Assembly: GCA_050485905.1 (NCBI GenBank)
Contig: JBJHCH010000157.1
Location: 1-6,173 of the forward strand
Source of the DNA: JAWLCA01 sp050485905
Lineage (GTDB): Bacteria > Pseudomonadota > Alphaproteobacteria > Rhodobacterales > Rhodobacteraceae
DNA: 6,173 nt
Direction: 5' to 3'
Below are positions 1 to 5,150 of the stretch, piece after piece (position 1 is the stretch's first letter; each line of letters opens with the position of its first letter). The position numbers and the translations under genes are program-made. Below the pieces are notes generated by a model. That model searched no databases. It was not told the origin of the DNA and saw only the letters and a program-made list of their open reading frames with translations.

Positions 1-77
1 TTGACCGCGCGCACGGGGCGCATCCCGCCGGTGAAGGTGACGCCAAGGTTGCGGATTGACAGGAACGGGGCGGTCAT
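1..77 (-). CDS. Dpp/Opp-type ABC transporter ATPase, DppD-like (N-terminal fragment, runs off the left edge)
   Basis: Only the first 25 codons are in the window. They read MTAPFLSIRNLGVTFTGG followed by MRPVRAV, the usual opening beta strands of a DppD/OppD-type ATPase before its Walker A loop. The ATG at 77-75 overlaps the TGA of the preceding ATPase gene in an ATGA arrangement. A strong Shine-Dalgarno GGGAGG (plus-strand 85-90) lies 7 bases upstream, so the start is well supported. The product should be the second cytoplasmic ATPase, pairing with the DppF-like subunit to power the importer. The order here is binding protein, B, C, F-like, D-like, whereas the classic E. coli dpp order puts D before F. 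No catalytic motif is visible because the gene leaves the window, so the D assignment is inferred from position and the N-terminal pattern. Confidence 0.75.
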   Translation of the reverse strand, partial: MTAPFLSIRNLGVTFTGGMRPVRAV

Positions 78-1090
78 GCGGCAGCCTCCCGTGCGGGAGG
101 GGCGACATAGCCCGAGGCGGGGTCGTGGGCGTGGCAGGCCACCAGATGCTGCGCGCCGCGCTGGGTCAGCGCCGGGTCGCGTTCCGCGCAGACGGGGGCG
201 GCGACGGGGCAGCGGGTGTGGAACCGGCAGCCCGAGGGCGGATCGATCGGGTTCGGCGGATCGCCGGTCAGCGCGGGTTCCATCGTCCGGTTGTCCGGGT
301 CCATCGAGGGCATGGAGGACAGAAGCGCGCCGGAATAGGGGTGCAGCGGCGTCTCATACAGCGCCTCGGCATCGCCGATTTCCGCCACCTTGCCCAGGTA
401 CATGACCATCACCCGGTCCGAGACGAAGCGCACCACGTTCAGGTCGTGGCTGATGAAGATGTAGGTCAGTCCGAATTCGGCCTTCAGATCTGCCAGCAGG
501 TTCAGCACCTGCGCTTCCACCGACTTGTCGAGTGCGGACACAGCCTCGTCTAAGATGATGATCTTTGGCCGCAGCGCCAGCGCGCGGGCGATGTTCACCC
601 GCTGACGCTGCCCGCCCGAAAGTTCATGCGGATAGCGCCCGGCAAAGCGCGCCGGCTCCAGCCCCACGCGGTCCAGCAGGTCATGGGTGCGCGCCAGCGC
701 CTCGGACCCCGGCGTGCCATGGACGCGGGCGCCGAAGGCGATGTTGTCCTCGATCGTCAGGCGCGGATTGAGCGAGGAATAGCTGTCCTGGAACACCATC
801 TGCACCTGCCGCCGAAAGGCCTTCAGCGGCAGTTCCGGGCTACCCACCAGCTTGCCCTCGAAATAAAGCGCGCCGTCGTCGGGATCGATCAACTGCATCA
901 GCAGCCGCGCGGTCGTGGACTTGCCGCAGCCGGATTCGCCCACGACGCCCAGCGTTTCGCCGGCAAAGACCTCCACATCAACGCCATCGACCGCGTGGAC
1001 GTTCTTGACGGTTCGGCCAAGGATGCCGCCCTTGATGGGGAAATACTTGCGCAAGCCGCGCACGGTGAGGATCGCGTCTTGCGTGCTCAT
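74..1090 (-). CDS. Dpp/Opp-type ABC transporter ATPase, DppF-like
   Basis: A cytoplasmic ATPase of 338 residues that hydrolyses ATP to drive the importer. All core motifs are present: Walker A GESGCGKST at 51-59, Q-loop Gln101, signature LSGGQ at 157-161, Walker B IIILDE at 177-182, D-loop SALD and H-loop His215. The early KYFPIKGGILGR segment followed by VHAVDGV is typical of the F subunit rather than D. The C-terminal oligopeptide-transporter extension carries Cys288, Cys294, Cys301 and Cys319 (C-x5-C-x6-C-x17-C), a pattern known in this family to hold a [4Fe-4S] cluster in some members. The start ATG at 1090 was chosen over an upstream in-frame start at 1234 because it overlaps the DppC-like stop (ATGA) and has GGAGGT (plus-strand 1097-1102) six bases upstream. 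The extra 48 upstream residues look like DppC shadow. The D-loop is followed by Lys-Ser rather than the more common Val-Ser. Confidence 0.93.
   Translation of the reverse strand: MSTQDAILTVRGLRKYFPIKGGILGRTVKNVHAVDGVDVEVFAGETLGVVGESGCGKSTTARLLMQLIDPDDGALYFEGKLVGSPELPLKAFRRQVQMVFQDSYSSLNPRLTIEDNIAFGARVHGTPGSEALARTHDLLDRVGLEPARFAGRYPHELSGGQRQRVNIARALALRPKIIILDEAVSALDKSVEAQVLNLLADLKAEFGLTYIFISHDLNVVRFVSDRVMVMYLGKVAEIGDAEALYETPLHPYSGALLSSMPSMDPDNRTMEPALTGDPPNPIDPPSGCRFHTRCPVAAPVCAERDPALTQRGAQHLVACHAHDPASGYVAPPAREAAA
85..100 (-). promoter_or_regulatory. Perfect hairpin masking the Shine-Dalgarno of the DppD-like gene
   Basis: On the coding strand this reads CCTCCCGCACGGGAGG, an inverted repeat with no mismatch (six pairs around a four-base loop, or seven around two). 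Its 3' arm is GGGAGG, the ribosome binding site 7 bases before the DppD-like ATG at 77. The hairpin lies in the last codons of the DppF-like gene (Pro-Pro-Ala-Arg-Glu). Ribosomes finishing that gene would melt it, so D-like synthesis could depend on upstream translation. The structure is seen in the sequence; the coupling role is inference. Confidence 0.5.
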
Positions 1091-1971
1091 TGCCGCACCT
1101 CCATGGCCGAGCGCAGCCCGTCCGACAGCAGGTTGAACGAAATCGATACCAGAAAGATCATCGCGCCCGGCAGCGCCGCGACCCAGGGCTGGACATAGAT
1201 CGCCGTGCGCAGCGTGTTCAGCATGAGGCCCCATTCGGGGTTAGGCGGGCGAACGCCAAGGCCGAGGAACGACAGGCCCGACGCCAGAATCATGCTGACC
1301 GCGATCAGCGATGTCGCATAGACGAAGATCGGCCCCAGCACGTTGCCCAGCACATGCACGCGCACGATGGTCAGCGCGCCCGCGCCGGAGGCCCGCGCGG
1401 CCTCGATGAAATCAGAGCTTCTGAGCCGTGTTGTCACCGACTCTGCCACTCGCGCGATCGGCGGGATGAACACGACCGTCAGCGAGAAGAGCGCGTTGCC
1501 GAGCCCCGCCCCCAGCGCGCCCGAGAGCGCCACTGCCAGCAGGACCGAGGGGAAAGCGTAGAACACATCGACCGTGCGCATGATCAGCGTGTTGGTCCAG
1601 CCGCCCGCATAGCCCGCAATGATCCCGATGGCCGAGCCGATAATGAAGGCCAGAACGACAGGCGTCACCCCCATCAGCAGCGACAGGCGCCCGCCCCAGA
1701 TCAGCCGCGAGAGCATGTCGCGGCCCAGTTCGTCGGTGCCCAGCAGATGGCCTTCGGTGCCGATCGGCTTCAGCCGGTTGATGAGCCGCCCCTCCAGCGG
1801 GTCAACGGGCGCGATCAGCGGCGCGAAGATCGCCGCGAGCGCCAGCAGCAGCAGGACTGCCGCCGCCGCCATCGCGGTCTTGTCGCGCACCAGCCTGCGG
1901 CCGACGTTCTGCCAGTAGCCTGCGCTGCGGACCGGGTTGAGCGGGGGTTGGACTAGTGTTGCATCCACCAT
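1087..1971 (-). CDS. Dpp/Opp-type ABC transporter permease, DppC-like
   Basis: An inner-membrane permease of 294 residues, half of the transport channel. It has an OppC-type N-terminus with a first membrane helix near 34-56, then the family hallmark HLLGTDELGRDMLSRLIWGG (85-104 region). Further hydrophobic segments lie near 105-122, 138-155, 163-180, 213-235 and 268-287. The cytoplasmic EAA loop that contacts the ATPase is EAARASGAGALTIVRVHVLG (190-209). Length and layout match full-length DppC/OppC proteins. The ATG at 1971 starts four bases after the DppB-like stop, with a GAGGTGA-type ribosome binding site inside the end of that gene, so the two are presumably translated together. The TGA at 1089-1087 overlaps the ATG of the DppF-like ATPase. 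No lesion is visible. Because its translation may be coupled to the interrupted DppB frame upstream, its expression could suffer from that stop. Confidence 0.94.
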   Translation of the reverse strand: MVDATLVQPPLNPVRSAGYWQNVGRRLVRDKTAMAAAAVLLLLALAAIFAPLIAPVDPLEGRLINRLKPIGTEGHLLGTDELGRDMLSRLIWGGRLSLLMGVTPVVLAFIIGSAIGIIAGYAGGWTNTLIMRTVDVFYAFPSVLLAVALSGALGAGLGNALFSLTVVFIPPIARVAESVTTRLRSSDFIEAARASGAGALTIVRVHVLGNVLGPIFVYATSLIAVSMILASGLSFLGLGVRPPNPEWGLMLNTLRTAIYVQPWVAALPGAMIFLVSISFNLLSDGLRSAMEVRQ

Positions 1972-1975
1972 CTGG

Positions 1976-2926
1976 TCACCTCTTGATGCGCGGGTCGAGC
2001 GCGCTTTGCATCACGTCGACGGCCAGGTTCAGCACCACGAAGAACATCGCCAGCACCAGGATCGTGCCCTGCAGCAGCGGCAGGTCGCGCTGGAAGATCG
2101 CGGAGTTCAGAAGCATCCCGGTGCCGGGCCAACTGAACACCGTCTCGATAAGGATCGACCCGCCCAGGAGATAGCCAAGCTGCACGCCCATCACGGCCAG
2201 CGCGGTGGGGGCGGCGTTCTTGACCACGTGCAGGAACACACCCAGTTCCGACAGGCCCCGCGCCCGCAGGCCGATGACGAATTCCTGCGCCAGAATCTCG
2301 GCCACCAGCGCCCGGACGGTGCGCGCGATGATGCCCATGGGGATCACGCTCATGGTGATCGCGGGCAGGATCATGTAGCTCAGATGCTCGGCGTCGAATT
2401 TCCACCGGCTCGATCCGCCCGGCCCGGCCCCGGCGGCGGGAAGCCAGCCAAGCTGCGCCGAGAAGATGATGACCAGCACCATGCCCAGCCAGTAGTGCGG
2501 CACCGACACGCCGAAGACAGCCGCCGCCGAGGCGGCCTTGTCCAGCGGTGAATTGCTGAAATAGCCCGCCACGAAGCCAAAGAAGCAGCCCAGCACGAAG
2601 CCGATGACCGTGGCGACCGCGGCCAGCATCAGCGTGTTGCCAACCGCGCGCATCACCTCGGTCGTCACCGGGCGGCCGGTGGCGATGGAGGTGCCCAGAT
2701 CGCCCTGCAGTGCCCGGCCCAGTCAGAGGATGAACTGTTCCAGATAGCTGCGGTCGAAGCCATAGAGCACGCGCAACCGCTCCTGTAGCTCGACCGAGGC
2801 ATCGGCCGGCAGGATCGAGATCAGCGGATCACCGGGCGAGATATGGACAAGCGCGAAGCAGACCACCGCCACGCCCAGCAGAACCGGCGCAGTATAGATG
2901 ATCCGTCGCAGGGTGTAGCCGAGCAT
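1976..2926 (-). pseudogene. Dpp/Opp-type ABC transporter permease, DppB-like, interrupted by one in-frame TGA
   Basis: Read through one stop, this is a complete 316-codon DppB/OppB-type inner-membrane permease, the partner of the DppC-like protein. Codons 1-67 hold the first membrane helix (about 9-29) and the family motif HISPGDPL. Codon 68 is TGA (2725-2723). From codon 69 the same frame continues with LGRALQGDLGTS, then the conserved core: VSVPHYWLGM, the EAA-type ATPase-contact loop (about 215-236, RARGLSELGVFLHVVKNAAP), ETVFSWPGTG and the terminal DPRIKR. Related permeases usually have an aromatic residue, typically Trp, at codon 68, so TGG to TGA is the simplest history. The ATG at 2926 has AAAGGAG five bases upstream. 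Restarting at the GTG at 2668 would give 230 residues lacking helix 1. Either a fresh pseudogene, a base-call error or a leaky stop; the sequence alone cannot decide. Confidence 0.88.
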
Positions 2927-2958
2927 GGCCGCTCCTTTCCGATGGCGGGATTGGAAGG

Positions 2959-2983
2959 CGGCCCCGGACGTGGTCCGGGGCCG
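2959..2983 (-). repeat. 11-bp GC-rich intercistronic hairpin between the binding-protein and permease genes
   Basis: A perfect inverted repeat of 11 bp (2959-2969 with 2973-2983) around a three-base loop, almost entirely G-C pairs. It starts about 10 bases after the binding-protein stop codon and ends about 20 bases before the permease ribosome binding site (AAAGGAG, plus-strand 2932-2938). No run of U follows, so it is not a standard intrinsic terminator. In other binding-protein-dependent operons (the malE-malF arrangement is the known example) such hairpins protect the upstream mRNA from 3' exonucleases, so that binding protein exceeds permease. That role is inferred here. Confidence 0.65.
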
Positions 2984-2992
2984 GCGTCTGGC

Positions 2993-4621
2993 TCAGTCGA
3001 GGTCCATCGGTGCAATGTCGATGAACCAGCTTCTGGGCTGCACCACGCCTGTTACCCGCGTGGACATGGCGCGCGGGCCGGCGTCATGGGCGACCCAGAC
3101 AAAAGGCGCCTCTTCGACGATCCGCGCGTGCAGCCGGGCAAGGGCCTCGTCGCGGGCGTCATCCTCGAACGTCGTGCGCGCATCGGCGATCAGCGCGTCG
3201 AACTCGTCATTGCCGAAGTGACCCCAGTTGTTCGACACCGGCGGGAAGGTCTGGGTCGAGGTGAAGCGCACCATGGCAAAGAACGGATCCATCGTCGCGA
3301 AGGTCACGTTGATCGCATGGGCGCCATTCGCGCTTTCGTCCATCGCTCCGCGCCGCCAGTTGGTGAACAGCGTGTTCCACTCGATGACATCAAGCTCGAC
3401 GTCGAAGTAGCACTCGCGCAGCGCCTGTTGCAGATATTCGTTCATCGGGATCGGCTGCATCTGGCCGGAGCCGGATGCCGATGTCTGCACCTTCACCCGC
3501 AGCGGGTTGGAGGCGGAGAAGCCGGCCTCGGTCATCAGGCGCTGCGCCTCGTCCAGATCGTAGCGGATGTCGAAGGACGGGTTGCCCCACCACGGATGGG
3601 TCGGGTCCACCGTGCCCTTGGGGATGCCCATGTAGCCGCCCAGCAGGATCTGCAACTCCTCGCGGTCGAAGCAGAGGTTGGCGGCATGGCGCACCCGCTT
3701 GTCCAGCCAGGGCGATCCCTCGGCGAACGAGAGCTGCCAGGGCCAGACATGGGGCTGCGGGTTGGCGTAGATGGTGAAGCCGCGCGACTCGATCTGCGGA
3801 ATCGCGTCGGGGGCGGGCGCCTCGATCCAGTCCACCTGCCCCGACAGCAGCGCCGCGGTGCGGGCATTGGCCTCGGGCAGCGGCACCAGCACCACACCAT
3901 CGAGCTTTGGCGTGCGATCCGGATTCCAGTAGTCGGTGTTCGGCGCCAGTTCCAGTCGCTCGCGCGGAGCGAATGCGGTCACGCGGAACGGGCCGGAGCC
4001 TGACGGGTCGGCGGCAAAGGCCGCCCATGCGGCCTCGGCCTCGCCGGTCTCGTCGAACTTCGCCTGCCAGTGTGAGGGCGAGGCCATGAACAGGTTGGTC
4101 AGGTTGATCGGCAAAAAGCTGTCGGGCTGCGAGGTGGTCAGTTCGACGGTGAATTCGTCGATCACGCGGGCCGAGCGCAGCGTCGGCATGCGCGAGGCGG
4201 TCACGCCCACCTGGCTGGCGTCGAAATGCGGGGCGCTTTCATCCAGCACCTTCTGCACGTTCCAGACGACGGCCTCGGCATTGAAGGGGCTGCCATCGTG
4301 GAACGAGACGTCATCGCGCAGCGTAAAGACCCATTTGGTGTTGTCGTCCGGGTCCACCGCCCAGCTGGTGGCCAGCGACGGGATCACGATCGAGGCTTCG
4401 TCTTCCTTGGTCAGATCCCAGGCGGTGAGGCTGTCGTAGATGGTCATGCCGGTGAAGCGGTTGCCCTCGAAGCCCTGATCGGGCTGGCCGAGGGTGCGCG
4501 GAATGTCGGCAGCGGTCATGCCGATGCGCAAAATCTTGTCTTGCGCGAGCGCGACACCGGGGCCAGTCAACACAGAACTTGCCAACAAGGCCGCTATGAG
4601 GGTGGATTTGGTAGGCGCCAT
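2993..4621 (-). CDS. Periplasmic solute-binding protein, family 5 (SBP_bac_5), Dpp/Opp-type ABC importer
   Basis: A secreted binding protein of 542 residues that should capture the solute in the periplasm and hand it to the permeases. Residues 1-26 form a Sec signal peptide: Lys5, a hydrophobic core (STLIAALLASSVLTGPGV) and cleavage after Ala-Leu-Ala before Gln27. There is no lipobox cysteine, so it should be soluble. The mature part has family-5 features: DSLTAWDL near 63-70, WVFTLRDDVSFHDGSPFNAE (97-116) with the hallmark FHDGSPF, GSGPFRV near 208-214, YWNPDRTPKLDGVVL near 231-245 and GQVDWIEAPAPDAIP near 261-275. Length is normal for the family. The ATG at 4621 is supported by the signal peptide and by AAGGGAG eight bases upstream. 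It is the first gene of the operon. It resembles members annotated only as peptide-type binding proteins; dipeptides, opines, glutathione, nickel chelates or other solutes all remain possible. Confidence 0.94.
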   Translation of the reverse strand: MAPTKSTLIAALLASSVLTGPGVALAQDKILRIGMTAADIPRTLGQPDQGFEGNRFTGMTIYDSLTAWDLTKEDEASIVIPSLATSWAVDPDDNTKWVFTLRDDVSFHDGSPFNAEAVVWNVQKVLDESAPHFDASQVGVTASRMPTLRSARVIDEFTVELTTSQPDSFLPINLTNLFMASPSHWQAKFDETGEAEAAWAAFAADPSGSGPFRVTAFAPRERLELAPNTDYWNPDRTPKLDGVVLVPLPEANARTAALLSGQVDWIEAPAPDAIPQIESRGFTIYANPQPHVWPWQLSFAEGSPWLDKRVRHAANLCFDREELQILLGGYMGIPKGTVDPTHPWWGNPSFDIRYDLDEAQRLMTEAGFSASNPLRVKVQTSASGSGQMQPIPMNEYLQQALRECYFDVELDVIEWNTLFTNWRRGAMDESANGAHAINVTFATMDPFFAMVRFTSTQTFPPVSNNWGHFGNDEFDALIADARTTFEDDARDEALARLHARIVEEAPFVWVAHDAGPRAMSTRVTGVVQPRSWFIDIAPMDLD

Positions 4622-4629
4622 GAACTGTT

Positions 4630-4636
4630 CTCCCTT
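4630..4636 (-). promoter_or_regulatory. Ribosome binding site of the binding-protein gene
   Basis: Coding-strand AAGGGAG lies eight bases upstream of the ATG at 4621. Together with the signal peptide immediately after it, this fixes the start of the binding protein. It also supports strong translation of the first gene in the operon. Confidence 0.75.
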
Positions 4637-4672
4637 ATGGACGCGTCGCAGAGCAGCGAAGCCCTGGCAAAT

Positions 4673-4694
4673 TTGACAACAATAATGTTGACAA
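4673..4694. promoter_or_regulatory. Candidate operator: two TTGNCAA palindromes flanking a CAACA/TGTTG dyad
   Basis: On the coding strand two copies of TTGTCAA (plus-strand 4688-4694 and 4673-4679) start 15 bases apart. Each is itself a TTG-N-CAA palindrome. Between and overlapping them is a 14-base dyad (4677-4690) with arms CAACA and TGTTG around four A/T bases. The cluster is A/T-rich against GC-rich surroundings and lies 52-73 bases before the binding-protein ATG. Such symmetry is typical of sites for dimeric repressors; GntR-family operators are one class with TTGT/ACAA-like arms. The regulator is not in this window and its family is a guess. Confidence 0.4.
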
Positions 4695-4710
4695 TCCGAG
4701 GCTGCGGCAA
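4682..4710 (-). promoter_or_regulatory. Candidate sigma-70-type promoter of the peptide-type transporter operon
   Basis: On the coding strand TTGCCG (plus-strand 4705-4710) is followed after 17 bases by CATTAT (4682-4687). Each box matches four of six bases of the sigma-70 consensus. The -10 box lies inside the dyad described at 4673-4694, so a bound repressor would block it. The predicted transcription start would be near 4675, giving a leader of about 50 bases. A TTGACT further upstream (4722-4727) has no good -10 partner. This is inference from weak motifs. Confidence 0.3.
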
Positions 4711-4814
4711 AGGCGATCCTCAGTCAAAGCTTTTTTATCGTTTGGGTCCGGCCTCGCGGATCGAGACCGCAAGCGCCCAGATGATCGTCGCGTGCGCACA
4801 CCCGCGCCGCGCGT

Positions 4815-5150
4815 TTAGGCAGACGGAAGACGGTTGAAGCTGCTGTTCCGCGTGTCGGTCGGACTATTCGCGACCGCGGCGACTGCAGCTTTGAATGGTT
4901 TTAGCACTCCGCTTTGTCTCAAACCCGCCCCTCGCGTGTGTGCAGCGCGGAGTACCTGCTTGAGGCGTAGTGAGAGGACCGCCGCCGTTTCACTAGCCGT
5001 CAAAGGTGAGCTAAGTCCACTGCCGCGGGCGATAATCAGCGGGATCGGCATGTCCGCCATGCACACTGTTGCGTCGATGCCGACAGAGGGCCGGACGCGG
5101 AACATCAACTCACCTGCGACTCGCCTACCGATCAGGCGCCCGGGCGACAT
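4815..5150 (-). CDS. Doubtful 111-codon reading frame overlapping the end of modC, no recognised family
   Basis: An open frame runs from an ATG inside the last codons of modC (different frame, 26-base overlap) to a TAA at 4815. No good ribosome binding site precedes this ATG. A shorter start near 5105 is also possible. The first half has third positions rich in G/C, as in the real genes; the second half does not. The segment SPLTASETAAVLSLRLKQVL (about 53-72) has a helix-turn-helix flavour, but I recognise no family. The opposite strand is also open over much of the same stretch, as expected by chance in GC-rich DNA. It could be a small unknown protein, the remnant of a decayed gene, or noncoding. 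I favour noncoding or remnant. Confidence 0.18.
   Translation of the reverse strand: MSPGRLIGRRVAGELMFRVRPSVGIDATVCMADMPIPLIIARGSGLSSPLTASETAAVLSLRLKQVLRAAHTRGAGLRQSGVLKPFKAAVAAVANSPTDTRNSSFNRLPSA

Larger units (their letters stand above)
4622..5124. other. Intergenic region between modC and the peptide-type transporter operon
   Basis: About 500 bases with no gene I can recognise. The part nearest the binding-protein gene (4622-4730) holds its ribosome binding site, a candidate promoter and a repeat/palindrome resembling an operator. Positions 4750-4768 can form a weak seven-pair hairpin (one wobble) in minus-strand RNA, without a following U run. The rest (about 4770-5124) contains open frames on both strands but no recognisable protein. 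It is less strongly G/C-rich at would-be third positions than the flanking genes, especially below about 4990. I found no convincing intrinsic terminator after modC, so some readthrough into the downstream operon cannot be excluded. Confidence 0.6.

Noticed and set aside
1091..1234. An upstream in-frame start that would extend the DppF-like ATPase by 48 residues
   Set aside because: The added residues overlap the well-conserved C-terminus of the DppC-like permease and resemble no ATPase N-terminus. The ATG at 1090 has a GGAGGT site and an ATGA overlap.
1090..1956. A 288-codon plus-strand frame spanning the DppC-like gene
   Set aside because: Extremely rich in Arg, Gln, Asp and His with no domain. 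It is the antisense shadow of a membrane-protein gene.
2723..2725. TGA as a selenocysteine codon or programmed frameshift site
   Set aside because: No selenoprotein is known in this permease family and a Trp-like position fits better. The frame is the same on both sides, so a frameshift would destroy rather than restore the protein.
2843..4003. A 386-codon open frame on the plus strand
   Set aside because: It is antisense to the binding protein and the start of the permease, which have clear family motifs. Its translation is rich in Arg, Gly and His with no recognisable domain, as expected of a shadow frame in GC-rich DNA.
4750..4768. Seven-pair hairpin in minus-strand RNA as a modC terminator
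   Set aside because: It contains a wobble pair, is followed by purines rather than a U run, and lies more than 350 bases after the modC stop. It is too weak to call.
4834..4895. Inverted repeat AAGCTGC (4837-4843) / GCAGCTT (4885-4891)
   Set aside because: Only seven bases with a 41-base separation and no target-site duplication or transposase nearby. Likely chance.
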